Assembly (NCBI GenBank): GCA_014896315.1
Contig: JADBKP010000011.1
Span: 53,148 to 117,147, forward strand
DNA length: 64,000 nucleotides
Direction of reading: 5' to 3'
From: Limnochordales bacterium
Lineage (GTDB): Bacteria; Bacillota; Limnochordia; Limnochordales; DUMU01
In this document: piece by piece, positions 52,968 through 61,208 of the stretch
Numbering within the stretch: the stretch's first letter is position 1
Layout of the letters: every line of letters begins with the position of its first letter
Notes under the pieces: generated by a model
The model's database searches: none
What the model was told of the DNA's origin: nothing
What the model saw: only the letters and a program-made list of their open reading frames with translations
Program-made: the position numbers and the translations under genes

Positions 52968-53659
52968 TGCCGGGCGTGGCCGAGCTCTACGGATTGCTTG
53001 CCGAGTACCTGGACGGTCTGGGCTTGATGCTTTCCCCCGCCCAACTTGCCTCTGGTGGCTACCAACTGCTGGCTTCCATCGCCTGGATAGAAGCCGGTCC
53101 GGATCTGCAGCCAGCGGCGCTCGCAGGTGTCCATCCACCTGAAGAGCGGCGAGTGGTCATGTTGCATCGCCAGAAAGAGCCGTATGCCGGTTTGTGGACT
53201 GCCCCAGGTGGTAAGCTTGAACTGGGAGAGACGCCGGTGGCCGCTTTCATCCGGGAGATGGGCGAGGAGACCGGGTTGATCATGCGCAACTTCCAGCTGC
53301 GCTTGATCACTTCCGAGTGCGGCAGCCCCGGCTACGATTGGATCACTTTTGTCTACCGTTGCGACCGGTGGGAGGGTGTACTCGATACCGGTTGGCATCC
53401 CGAAGGGAGAATGGAGTGGGTACGGCTGGCGGACCTGCCGCGCCGCGCCATTCCGGATGTCGACCGCCAGCTTCTTTTCTATATTTTCCCTGAGCTCGCC
53501 TCTTATTTTGAAGAGGCCGGCCTCTGTCCTGACCCGCAGGCCCGCCGGGAGCGGGAGGCCGTCCCGCCGGCCGTCGACCAGATATACCTGGCGCAGGTGC
53601 AGTATGCTGCCGGCGGTCGCACCGTCGGGGTTCGAATTCGCCCGGTAGCCAGGAGGTGA
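52967..53659 (+). CDS. Nudix hydrolase
   Basis: A 230-residue Nudix enzyme. The box GKLELGETPVAAFIREMGEE followed by TGL is complete (G-x5-E-x7-REUxEExGU). Before it VVMLHRQKEPYAGLWTAPGG is typical of 8-oxo-dGTP/ADP-sugar-type Nudix proteins, and SPGYDWITFVYRCD, GRMEWVRLADLPR follow. Residues 1-45 form an unusual N-terminal helical extension and there is a 40-residue basic C-terminal tail (ARREREAVPPAVDQIY...). The start overlaps the acyltransferase stop (TGATG), so they are coupled. Substrate not predictable. Confidence 0.88.
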   Translation: MPGVAELYGLLAEYLDGLGLMLSPAQLASGGYQLLASIAWIEAGPDLQPAALAGVHPPEERRVVMLHRQKEPYAGLWTAPGGKLELGETPVAAFIREMGEETGLIMRNFQLRLITSECGSPGYDWITFVYRCDRWEGVLDTGWHPEGRMEWVRLADLPRRAIPDVDRQLLFYIFPELASYFEEAGLCPDPQARREREAVPPAVDQIYLAQVQYAAGGRTVGVRIRPVARR

Positions 53660-53690
53660 GCCGGGCCTGGACGGATGGAAACTGACCGGA

Positions 53691-54530
53691 TTGCTCAGGG
53701 TGTTTAAAGAGGGACTCCTTGAACTACTCCTCACGCCACCCTACCGCTGCCCCTTATGTGGCGATCTCTTTCCCGGCCAGCCGCCCTCCTCCGGGCCGGA
53801 CGCTGGCACTACCACCCCGCCCATCTGGTTTCCAGCGGCCGGTTGTCCGCGCTGCCTCTCCGCCCTGCCTTTTGTTGTTCCGCCCTTCTGTAGCTGTTGC
53901 GGGCGACCGCTGCGGCAGACCAGGGCGGCACTTTGCGTCAACTGCCGACGCTGGCGGCATTTCTTTACCGTTGCCCGGGCTGTGGGAGTGTACGATGGAG
54001 CACTCCGTCACTGGATTCAACTGCTCAAGTACGGAGATCGGGTTGAAATCGGCGCGGGCCTGGGGGCGCTCCTGGCCGAGCTGGCATGTTTGGAACCCGC
54101 GCTGCAAGGAGTCGATGTAGTGGTTCCGGTGCCGGTAAGCCCGGAGCGGCTGCGGGAGAGGGGTTACAACCAGGCAGAGCTTCTGGCCCGCCCCGTGGCT
54201 GCCCGGCTTCTGCGGCCGCTGGTAACTGATGCGGTGGTGCGGGTGGCCGGGGGAGTCTCTCAAAGCTTGCTTTCGGGGGCACAGCGTCGTCGCAACGCGT
54301 TCGGTCTCTATGCCATGGGAAGTCCGCTCCCGGTGGCGGGCAAACGGGTCCTCCTCGTCGATGACATTCTTACTACGGGCGCGACGGCCAACGAAGTGGC
54401 ACGGCTTTTGCTCAAGGCAGGGGCGCTGGAGGTCAAGGTGCTCGTGGCGGCCGTGGGCGTTCAGCGGGCTGACTGGGGCAAGGACGCGGTTGAGGGATCG
54501 AAGTGGGATCACGAGGGAATTCAAGTCTGA
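53691..54530 (+). CDS. comF: ComF family protein
   Basis: A 279-residue protein of the ComF/GntX family needed in homologues for DNA uptake during transformation. N-terminal Cys pairs RCPLCGDLF, GCPRC, CSCCGRP and LCVNCRRW can bind zinc. The rest is a type I phosphoribosyltransferase-like fold with the PRPP loop RVLLVDDILTTGATANE, preceded by VVPVPVSPERLRERGYNQAELLA and the QSLLSGAQRRRNAFG segment. TTG 53691 gives a normal start context for the family (LLELLLTPPYRCPLCG). An extra Pro/Gly/Thr loop separates the first two Cys pairs. As in Bacillus, it lies just upstream of flgM. Confidence 0.9.
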   Translation: MLRVFKEGLLELLLTPPYRCPLCGDLFPGQPPSSGPDAGTTTPPIWFPAAGCPRCLSALPFVVPPFCSCCGRPLRQTRAALCVNCRRWRHFFTVARAVGVYDGALRHWIQLLKYGDRVEIGAGLGALLAELACLEPALQGVDVVVPVPVSPERLRERGYNQAELLARPVAARLLRPLVTDAVVRVAGGVSQSLLSGAQRRRNAFGLYAMGSPLPVAGKRVLLVDDILTTGATANEVARLLLKAGALEVKVLVAAVGVQRADWGKDAVEGSKWDHEGIQV

Positions 54531-54581
54531 GGGCGAAACTGTCGATAGGGATAATGGGTCGGAGCAAACGGAGGGATGTGC

Positions 54582-54884
54582 GTGAGGATCCGCCGCCAGG
54601 AGATTGAGAATGTGTACCGGTTGTACCGGATCGAAAGCGCCACGGGCGTCCGGGAAGCCAGCCGGTCCACGGCGGTCAGCAAAGCGACCGCCGACGAGGT
54701 TACCATCTCCAACCAGGCCAGGCTTATTCAGGAGTTGAAACGGCGGATCGCAGCGCTGCCGGAGGTGCGCGAAGAGAAGGTGGCCGAGTTGCGGGCCGCC
54801 ATTCAGCAAGGCACCTACAAGGTCTCAAGCCAGGAGATCGCCGACAAGATGCTGGGGCGTACCCTGGCGGACCGGCTGAAGTAG
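54582..54884 (+). CDS. flgM: Anti-sigma-28 factor FlgM
   Basis: A 100-residue small protein that binds the flagellar sigma factor (FliA/SigD) and is secreted when the hook is complete, releasing late gene expression. The C-terminal region (DEVTISNQARLIQELKRRI ... VREEKVAELRAAIQQGTYKV, then SSQEIADKML) matches the sigma-28-binding part of FlgM; the N-terminal portion is variable. GTG 54582 lies six bases after CGGAGGG; ATG 54576 directly abuts that site. It heads the flagellar block; no sigma-28 gene is in the window. Confidence 0.9.
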   Translation: MRIRRQEIENVYRLYRIESATGVREASRSTAVSKATADEVTISNQARLIQELKRRIAALPEVREEKVAELRAAIQQGTYKVSSQEIADKMLGRTLADRLK

Positions 54885-54932
54885 CTGCATGCCGAACTCT
54901 ACCCCGTCCGGCCCACATCGCAGGAAGGGTAG

Positions 54933-55319
54933 TTGAGGTCCGTGCGATCCTGTCCGCGGCCGGAGCAACAGTCTGGGCTCCTGTGGAAAGAAGTCGCGCA
55001 GCAGGTCTGCGAGCTGCGTGATGCTCTTAGAACAAACGATCAGTCTCGCCTGCAAAGCCTTCTGGCATCGTTACCCTCCCTGGTATCACAACTAGAGGCC
55101 ATGGCGGCTCAACCTGGCGGATTATCTTTTGCGGGCGACGAGGTAGCTCAACTCCGCGCCATTCGCAACGACCTGGCCACGTGTAGGCAGCTCATTGCCG
55201 ACCGGCTGACGGTGGTTCGCTGGGAGTTGCGGCTCCTGGGCTCGCTTTTGCGTCCCGCCGTCCTCAAAACGCAGCCCTCCACGGCGTCTCCTGTTTGCCA
55301 ACTGGATTTGCGGGTGTGA
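54933..55319 (+). CDS. flgN: FlgN-like flagellar chaperone
   Basis: A 128-residue helical protein between flgM and flgK, the position of FlgN, the chaperone for hook-associated proteins FlgK and FlgL. The sequence is mostly amphipathic helix: LLWKEVAQQVCELRDALRT, SLLASLPSLVSQLEAM, LRAIRNDLATCRQLI, VVRWELRLLGSLL. Motif conservation in this family is low, so the call rests on size, helicity and position. TTG 54933 follows GGAAGGG; GTG 54942 is an alternative. Confidence 0.68.
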   Translation: MRSVRSCPRPEQQSGLLWKEVAQQVCELRDALRTNDQSRLQSLLASLPSLVSQLEAMAAQPGGLSFAGDEVAQLRAIRNDLATCRQLIADRLTVVRWELRLLGSLLRPAVLKTQPSTASPVCQLDLRV

Positions 55320-55343
55320 GAGCAAAGAGCGGGGGAAGTGCAG

Positions 55344-56819
55344 ATGTCGCTCTTAAACAGCCTGGAAGTGGCCAAGCGGGCCCTGAACAAGCAGGCACTG
55401 GTTTTGGAAACGATTGCCGAGAACCTGGCCCACGCCGACGACCCCCACTTCTCTCGGCGCCGGGTCATTAGCTCGAGTTCCTCTGCCCCGGCCGCCGCCG
55501 GCGGTCTGCTCACCCGTCAGGGGCCGCTGACGGAGGGCGGCCCGGCCGTGCAGGCGCTGGTGAGGGAACGGGATAAATTCGTGGAAAGCAGGCTTCGGGG
55601 TGCCATAAGCGAGAGCGAAGAGGCGCTCGTGGCGGAGAGGGCGTGGCAGTCGCTGGAAGCCCTCTTTGATGAGCCAGGTGGCCCGGCCAGCTTCAGCGAG
55701 TTGTGGAACAATTGGGTGAATGCTCTGCAGGACTTTACAGGATACCCAGATGATCTTGGCGTCCGCCAGGTGGTTCTGGATCGTTCAGCGGAGTTGGCGG
55801 CCGGGATCAGGCGTCTTGCTCAGGGAGTCGCGCAGGTTCAGGTGTCGCAAGAGGAGGTTATTGAACAGGAAGTAGACCGCGCTAATGCACTCCTCGAGGA
55901 GATCGCCCGGCTGAACGGCGCGATTCGTCAGGCGGAGAGCGGCTTGGGTCCCCGGGGTGAACGTCGACTGGCCAACGGGCTGCGGGATCAGCGGGATGCA
56001 CTGTTGCGGGAGCTTGCCGGGCTTGTGAACATCACGGTCCGTGAGGATGGAAACGCAAGCTATCCCGGGGAGAGTGCGGGATTGCGGGTAGAGATCGGTG
56101 GTACGGTGGTAGTCGATGGCGAGCAAGTACTCTACCGGGTGGAATGGCAGGAGAGCAGCGGTTCCCAACCGCCCCGGCTCTTCCTGTGCAGCACCCGTAC
56201 CTCCCCTGGCCATGAGGTGAATGTGGAGTGGCCTGCGGGAGCACTGCGGGGCCGGCTGGAGATGTGGAACACAGGCGCGGAGCTTATGACACACCTCGAT
56301 CGCCTGGCCAAGGCTCTCATAGACGATACCAGTAGCATTCTCACCAAGGGCGTTGACCTCTACGGTTCACCGGGACAACCTCTGTTCGTAGGGACGGACG
56401 CCGGAGACATTCGAATAAACGATGCGTGGAAAGACGCGCAAGGCCGGTATGATCCGCGGCGTCTCCCCGCAGCCATGCCGCCCAACGACAATGCTGTTGC
56501 TCGTGATCTGCTTAACTGGGCTCGTAGCGGCGCCAGTGCAGGGGGTGTGGCAGACCACCCGCTCACTGTGTATCAAGGAACGCTGATTCCCCGGCTGGCA
56601 GAAGGCGCCCGGCAGGCAGAAGAACGGCAGGAGGCGGCGGGTGCCCGCCGACAGCACTGGGAGAACTTGCGCCAATCGCGGGTAGGAGTATCGCCGGACG
56701 AAGAGATGGTGACGTTGCTCGCGACAGAAAGGGCGTATCAGGCGGCGGCACAGCTGGTCCGTTCCCTTGACGAAGCGCTGGGAACGATTATCGATCTGCT
56801 CGGCGGTGCCGGCCGTTGA
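55344..56819 (+). CDS. flgK: Flagellar hook-associated protein 1 FlgK
   Basis: A 491-residue hook-filament junction protein. The N-terminal rod/hook-type helix begins MSLLNSLEVAKRALNKQALVLETIAENLAHAD, a relaxed version of the usual ALxxxQxxLxxxxNNxANxxT motif, with L-x-H-AD in place of NANT. The middle includes LWNNWVNALQDF, LNGAIRQAE and NGLRDQRDALLRELAGLVNI, characteristic of FlgK. The C-terminal helix VSPDEEMVTLLATERAYQAA-QLVRSLDEALGTII (with GVSPDEEM) matches the NLDEEMANLLxxQxAYxAxARVI signature. ATG 55344 has GGGGGAA six bases upstream. Confidence 0.93.
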   Translation: MSLLNSLEVAKRALNKQALVLETIAENLAHADDPHFSRRRVISSSSSAPAAAGGLLTRQGPLTEGGPAVQALVRERDKFVESRLRGAISESEEALVAERAWQSLEALFDEPGGPASFSELWNNWVNALQDFTGYPDDLGVRQVVLDRSAELAAGIRRLAQGVAQVQVSQEEVIEQEVDRANALLEEIARLNGAIRQAESGLGPRGERRLANGLRDQRDALLRELAGLVNITVREDGNASYPGESAGLRVEIGGTVVVDGEQVLYRVEWQESSGSQPPRLFLCSTRTSPGHEVNVEWPAGALRGRLEMWNTGAELMTHLDRLAKALIDDTSSILTKGVDLYGSPGQPLFVGTDAGDIRINDAWKDAQGRYDPRRLPAAMPPNDNAVARDLLNWARSGASAGGVADHPLTVYQGTLIPRLAEGARQAEERQEAAGARRQHWENLRQSRVGVSPDEEMVTLLATERAYQAAAQLVRSLDEALGTIIDLLGGAGR

Positions 56820-56855
56820 GGAAGCAGAAGACGAAAAGAGGGCAGGTGACAAGAT

Positions 56856-57767
56856 TTGCGAATCACCCCGCAGATGCAGAGCGAGGCCCTGCGCAGTTAC
56901 CTGGTCAACAACGCTGCCAGGGGCGACCGGCTGATGCGCCAGATCGCCGCCGGAAAGCAGATCCTCCGGCCGGCCGATGCGCCCACTCGCGCTCCGCAAC
57001 TTCTGCGGTTGCAGCAGGCCCTGAGTGAGACGGACGGATATCTCAAACAGGTCGCAGAAGTAAAGAGCTGGCTTTCTGAGACCGACTCGGTCCTGGGGCA
57101 AATTGGAGAGTTGCTGGTACGGGTGCGTGAGCTGGTGGTGATGGCCGGTTCCTCGACTCAGAATGCCGATGGTCTCTCCAGTATTGCCGAAGAAGTGAAG
57201 CAAATAGAGGAGGAGTTGTTGGCCCTGGCCAACAGCCGCCTGGGGAACAGGTATCTCTTCAGCGGGGGGACCGAGGCAGAGCCTTTTGTGCGGGATGACC
57301 AAGGCCGGGTGGGGGTGGATGGCGAGTTCCATGTCATGGAAAGGCAGATTGCCCCCGACCAGACTCTGAGAGTGAACGTGGACGGTCGGCGGCTGTTTGT
57401 CGGGAGCGCCGCAGGCGGTGAGGACCCGGGGCTCTTTGATCTTCTGCGCCAGATCCATGATCACTTGCTCGAAGGGGAGGCCGGGCAAGCGAAACTGCGG
57501 ATCCAGGATCTGGCAGCGCTCGATGCGGTATTCGATCGGGTTCTCAAGGAGCGCGCGCAAGTTGGAGCCTGGCTCCAGCGGACCGAAAGGGTTGGCGAGC
57601 AGCTGGTCGACCTGCAGGTGCGGCTGCAGCAGCACCTGGCAGAGCTGGATGGTTTTGATCTGGCCCGCAGCATAACCGAGCTTCGACAACAAGAAGCCAG
57701 CTACGAGGCTGCCCTGATGGTTACCGCCAGACTGGGGCGGCTTTCGTTGCTCGACTGGCTGCGTTAG
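56856..57767 (+). CDS. flgL: Flagellar hook-associated protein 3 FlgL
   Basis: A 303-residue junction protein related to flagellin, placed after flgK. The N-terminal helices RITPQMQSEALRSYLVNNAAR and ILRPADAPTRAPQLLRLQQAL (with the LRPADAP... motif near the usual SPSDDP of flagellins) and a C-terminal helix ITELRQQEASYEAALMVTARL support it, as does NSRLGNRYLFSGGTEAEPF (N..yiFsG), a hallmark of FlgL. TTG 56856 follows AGGTGA by six bases. The 90-base gap to fliW contains only short GC-rich sequence. Confidence 0.92.
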   Translation: MRITPQMQSEALRSYLVNNAARGDRLMRQIAAGKQILRPADAPTRAPQLLRLQQALSETDGYLKQVAEVKSWLSETDSVLGQIGELLVRVRELVVMAGSSTQNADGLSSIAEEVKQIEEELLALANSRLGNRYLFSGGTEAEPFVRDDQGRVGVDGEFHVMERQIAPDQTLRVNVDGRRLFVGSAAGGEDPGLFDLLRQIHDHLLEGEAGQAKLRIQDLAALDAVFDRVLKERAQVGAWLQRTERVGEQLVDLQVRLQQHLAELDGFDLARSITELRQQEASYEAALMVTARLGRLSLLDWLR

Positions 57768-57856
57768 GCGGGCGACCGCAGACGGCAACCCGGCAACCCG
57801 GCGGACCGGGCGAGGTAGTCCAGCGCCTGCTAGGAGATGACTGGGAGGCGAGCGCG

Positions 57857-58297
57857 GTGCCAACAGTAACGACGCGGTTTGGGACATTTGAGTTCCGGAC
57901 GGACGAGATAATCACCTTTCCCCGGGGCATAATAGGGTTTGAAGGGATCAGGGAGTACATCCTGAAGCCTCTTGAGGGGACACCGTTTCAGGTTCTGCAG
58001 GCTGTGGACGGATCCGGGTTGGCCTTTATCGTGATCGAACCGCGGCTCTTTCTCGCCGATTATGCAGTGCCGGCGGCGAACGACCTGGAGGATGCCGCCA
58101 TATACTGTATTGTCACCGTGCCCAACGACCCGGCCCAGATGACGGCCAACCTGCGGGCGCCGCTGGTCATAGACAGGACTCAACGCCGGGGACAGCAGGT
58201 GATCCTGGAGGAGGCGTACCCCATCCGCTTCCCGCTGTTGCAGGGCAAAGCTGTCTCCGGAGATGCGGTTGCCACCAGAAACAGCGCCACCGCCTGA
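57857..58297 (+). CDS. fliW: Flagellar assembly factor FliW
   Basis: A 146-residue FliW protein, which binds flagellin and antagonises CsrA so that flagellin translation matches secretion. Characteristic motifs are FGTFEFRTDEIITFPRGIIG and FEGIREYI at the start, with FQVLQAVDGSGLAFIVIEPR following and the ANLRAPLVID segment near residue 95. GTG 57857 lies nine bases after GGGAGG. csrA follows directly, the conserved partner pair. A 16-residue tail extends beyond the usual end. Confidence 0.94.
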   Translation: MPTVTTRFGTFEFRTDEIITFPRGIIGFEGIREYILKPLEGTPFQVLQAVDGSGLAFIVIEPRLFLADYAVPAANDLEDAAIYCIVTVPNDPAQMTANLRAPLVIDRTQRRGQQVILEEAYPIRFPLLQGKAVSGDAVATRNSATA

Positions 58298-58379
58298 GAC
58301 CGGACTACATCATCGCCCGTAGAGCCAGCGGGTTGGTCGCCAACTCGATCAAAGGGCGGGGTCCAGGGAGGGACTCACG

Positions 58380-58811
58380 GTGCTGGTATTGACGCGCAAG
58401 GTTGACGAAAGCATTATGATCGGCGACGACGTCAAGATCACGGTGGTAGGCGTCCGCGGCGACCAGGTGAAAATCGGCATCGAGGCACCCCGGCACATAC
58501 CCGTTCATCGCGAAGAGATATATCGGGAGATCCAGGAGGAGAACCGGCGGGCCGCGCTGGCAGCTGGGGCCGCGGGGATCACCGGCGAGCAACTGGGACG
58601 GGTGGCCGGCAAAGCCTTGGGGAGCGCTGAGGGGCGTGACCGGGGACAGGGGAGTTCTGCTTCCGGACCGGAGGCTGCGACCGCATCCGGAACCTCCCGT
58701 ACGATTAACGGCGGGGCAGGCCTGCAGTCGCTGGCAACCGGCCACTCGCTAATGACAGCCAAGCCCGATGAGGCAGGCGTGCCTCCGGGGGCTCCGGCTC
58801 CGCCCGGTTGA
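58380..58811 (+). CDS. csrA: Carbon storage regulator CsrA with long C-terminal extension
   Basis: A 143-residue protein. Residues 1-62 are a standard Csr[41 protein letters not shown] and [13 protein letters not shown], an RNA-binding protein that represses translation of flagellin in Bacillus by binding GGA motifs in mRNA. The remaining 80 residues (Ala, Gly, Ser and Pro-rich, no visible fold) are extra, since most CsrA proteins have 60-80 residues in total. In Bacillus, FliW binds the C-terminal part of CsrA, so an extension there could change regulation. GGGAGGG precedes GTG 58380. The open frame is continuous with no sign of frameshift. Confidence 0.92.
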   Translation: MLVLTRKVDESIMIGDDVKITVVGVRGDQVKIGIEAPRHIPVHREEIYREIQEENRRAALAAGAAGITGEQLGRVAGKALGSAEGRDRGQGSSASGPEAATASGTSRTINGGAGLQSLATGHSLMTAKPDEAGVPPGAPAPPG

Positions 58812-58865
58812 GCTGCGGGGGCAGATGGCTGCCTCATGGCTGCCTCATTGTTGTAAACGGGGGTT

Positions 58866-58905
58866 AGCTGCAAAGGGGTCGCCCATAGAGGGCGGCCCTT
58901 CAGCT
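58866..58905 (+). other. Long imperfect hairpin between csrA and fliM
   Basis: AGCTG (58866-58870) and CAGCT (58901-58905) close a stem that continues with AAGGG/CCCTT and CGCCC/GGGCG, with small bulges and a short loop around ATAGA. It is followed by TTGTACC, so the T-run is weak; it could be an inefficient terminator or an mRNA stability element separating flgM-csrA from fliM-fliT. Confidence 0.55.
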
Positions 58906-58948
58906 TTGTACCGGTCGCGCCGATCCATCAAGAGGAGGAGCGACCGGC

Positions 58949-60010
58949 GTGGACGAAGTACTGAGTCAACCTGAAATCGACCGGTTGATTGCCGAGTGGC
59001 AAAAAGCCCGGGCCGGCGCAGCACGCAGCGGCCTTGCCGGCCTTGCCGCTCGCGGTCAGCCCGGAAAGCTGCAAGACCTGGTAGATCCGGCCGAACCGGG
59101 CGCGCCGGCGGGGCGAGGTACGGTCCAGAAGTATGACTTCCGCCGGCCCTATCAGCTGACCCGCGACCAGGTCCGGCTGTTGCGGCGGGTCTGTGAGGAT
59201 TTTACCCGCAACTGGAGCAGCATGCTCTCCGCCCGGCTGCGGCTAGATATCTCCCTCAACCTGTCTACCATCCAGCTGATCTCCTACTACGAGTATCTCA
59301 GACTCCTGCCCAATCCGACAGTGATCACCACCCTGCAGATCAACGCCACGGGGCCGGCAGGGAAGGTTTCTACCTCTTGCTTTTGCCAGATCGGAGTGGG
59401 TATGGCGCTCGTCAGCTTTGCCCGGCTGTGCGGAGGCAGGCCGCAAGCGTCCACCTCCTCTCGTGAACTGACCGAACTCGAGAGGCGGGTGCTGCAACAA
59501 CAGCTTTTCGGGCCGCTCACCGAAGCGCTGCGGGATGCCTGGCGGGGAATGGCCGTGCTAGAGGTTAGGGTCTCCAGCTTGGAGACCAACCCTTACTTCC
59601 TCAGCACTGGGGCGGAACAGGACATGCTGGCCGTTGCCACTTTTGAAGGCGTCCTCGGTCCCCATCGCGACTTTTTCAGCCTGGCCATACCGTACCCGGC
59701 ATTGGTTACCCTCGCCCCCGACGCCTCGCGGGAGCTCAACCGGCGGCAGGCGGCGAGCGAGGCTGAGCGAGCGCGGCTTAGAGCACACCTGGGACGGCTA
59801 CCCGTCCGGGTCGACGTCTACCTGGGACGAACCACGCTCACAGTAGGTGAACTGCTCTCACTGCAGCCGGGCGATCTGCTGCTCTTGCCGGTAGAGGAGG
59901 GGAGTGATGTCCAGATTGCGGTGGGGCAGGAGACGCTCTTTTGGGCCCGGCTGGGACGCAAAGGCAGGCGGGTCGCAGTTCAGATCCTGAGGCCTGTGGC
60001 GTCGCAGTAG
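58949..60010 (+). CDS. fliM: Flagellar motor switch protein FliM
   Basis: A 353-residue C-ring protein. The N-terminal CheY-binding peptide VLSQPEIDRLIAEW is present (usual LSQxEIDxLL), followed by a 35-residue Ala/Gly/Pro linker and then the FliM core (KYDFRRPYQLTRDQVRLLRR, VCEDFTRNWSSMLSARLR), with the GGxG-type region at GVGMALVSFARLCGG and the C-terminal SpoA domain (LPVRVDVYLGRTTLTVGELLSLQPGDLLLL as the region around residue 285). GTG 58949 follows AGAGGAGGAG. In Bacillus fliM is in the fla/che operon, not next to fliD, so this location is unusual. CheY binding implies chemotaxis control. Confidence 0.93.
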   Translation: MDEVLSQPEIDRLIAEWQKARAGAARSGLAGLAARGQPGKLQDLVDPAEPGAPAGRGTVQKYDFRRPYQLTRDQVRLLRRVCEDFTRNWSSMLSARLRLDISLNLSTIQLISYYEYLRLLPNPTVITTLQINATGPAGKVSTSCFCQIGVGMALVSFARLCGGRPQASTSSRELTELERRVLQQQLFGPLTEALRDAWRGMAVLEVRVSSLETNPYFLSTGAEQDMLAVATFEGVLGPHRDFFSLAIPYPALVTLAPDASRELNRRQAASEAERARLRAHLGRLPVRVDVYLGRTTLTVGELLSLQPGDLLLLPVEEGSDVQIAVGQETLFWARLGRKGRRVAVQILRPVASQ

Positions 60011-60035
60011 CACACAACAGAGGAGCAGAAAGCAG

Positions 60036-61178
60036 ATGTCGCATGAACCCGCACTGAGCGCGGTGGAGCTCGATACGGTTCGCGAAATCGGCTCGATCAT
60101 GATGGGAGCATCGGCCACCTCTTTATCCATCATGGTCAACCAGTGGGTGAACGTAACCGTGCCCACCGCCAGCCACATGAGTTGGGAAGAGCTGGTTTCT
60201 CGCTATACGACCCCTTGCTATCTGGTTCGCATCCAGTTCGAACAAGGGTTTCGCGGTGTCGGCCAGCTGGTTATTGCCGAGGCGGATGGCCGGCAGCTCG
60301 CCCAGTTGCTCCTGGGGGAGCTGGCAGGGGAGGAGAAAGCTGCGGATGACCTCTGCCTCAGCGCCTTGGCCGAAGCGATGAACCAGATGATGGGGGCGGC
60401 GGCCACATCTCTGGCCACACTCCTTGACAGCCCGGTCTCCATCACACCTCCCCGCGCCAGCCTGGTCTCCCGTGAGGATCTGCTCGCCGAGCTGCAGGCC
60501 GGACTAGAGGCCGAACAAGGGCTGGATCAGGGGGCGATCGTCGTCTTTTGTCATTTTCACATCGGCCAGGGAATCATGGTAGAGATGGCTCTCGTGCTCC
60601 TGCCTGGCCTGGCCCGGCGCATGGTCCACAATCTTTGGGAGAAGCAGGGTATAGCCGCTGCAGCGGGAGGGGAGGAGCCCGTCCAGGCCGCGCATGCCAC
60701 AGCCGGTGTAACGGCCACCCCGCCACCGGCTGAAGGGACGGCGCAGCGGCCGGCCGCGGACGAGGGTATTCCCGTCGCACCGCAGCCGTCGACCGCTTCC
60801 GAGGAGCACGGTGCTTCAGGTGGGCAGCGTCCGTCCCCGGCAGAGGCCGCGGGTCTGGGCAACGTCAGCATCGACCTGATCCGGCACGTTCCGGTAGATA
60901 TCGCCATACGCGTGGGGAGCGTCGAACTGCCCATGGATACGATCTCCCGTCTCGGGCCGGGTGCTGTGCTTGAACTGGACCGGGCTGTCTGGCAGCCTGT
61001 AGAAGTCCTGGCCAACGGGCGTGTGATAGCCTTTGGCCAGCTGGTGACCGTTAACGATCATTACGCGGTTCAGATCCGGGAGCTTGCGACCGGGGTAGAA
61101 AGGCTGACGGCAGCGACGCAGCCGGCTACCCGGCGCAGACGAGCAACGGCTAATTCCCGGGAGGCTATGGACCGATAA
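60036..61178 (+). CDS. fliY: Flagellar switch protein FliY (CheC-type plus SpoA domain)
   Basis: A 380-residue protein with two CheC/CheX-type phosphatase half-sites followed by a FliN/SpoA domain, the Firmicutes FliY layout. The first half-site reads EIGSIMMGASATSLS, in which the Asn of the E-x2-N pair is Ser; the second, EAMNQMMGAAATSLA, keeps Glu and Asn. A long Ala/Pro/Glu linker (about 205-280) leads to the SpoA domain (VPVDIAIRVGSVELPMDTIS, LGPGAVLELDR, VLANGRVIAFGQLVTVNDHYAVQI). It forms the C-ring with FliM and would dephosphorylate CheY-P with one intact site. GAGGAG lies ten bases before ATG 60036. Confidence 0.93.
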   Translation: MSHEPALSAVELDTVREIGSIMMGASATSLSIMVNQWVNVTVPTASHMSWEELVSRYTTPCYLVRIQFEQGFRGVGQLVIAEADGRQLAQLLLGELAGEEKAADDLCLSALAEAMNQMMGAAATSLATLLDSPVSITPPRASLVSREDLLAELQAGLEAEQGLDQGAIVVFCHFHIGQGIMVEMALVLLPGLARRMVHNLWEKQGIAAAAGGEEPVQAAHATAGVTATPPPAEGTAQRPAADEGIPVAPQPSTASEEHGASGGQRPSPAEAAGLGNVSIDLIRHVPVDIAIRVGSVELPMDTISRLGPGAVLELDRAVWQPVEVLANGRVIAFGQLVTVNDHYAVQIRELATGVERLTAATQPATRRRRATANSREAMDR

Positions 61179-61208
61179 AAGGGTTAGAGGATGCAAGGAG
61201 GCAGTGGT

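Noticed and set aside
52062..53138. 358-residue minus-strand open frame opposite the hexapeptide acyltransferase and Nudix genes
   Set aside because: Both plus-strand genes have intact family motifs; the antisense product has none.
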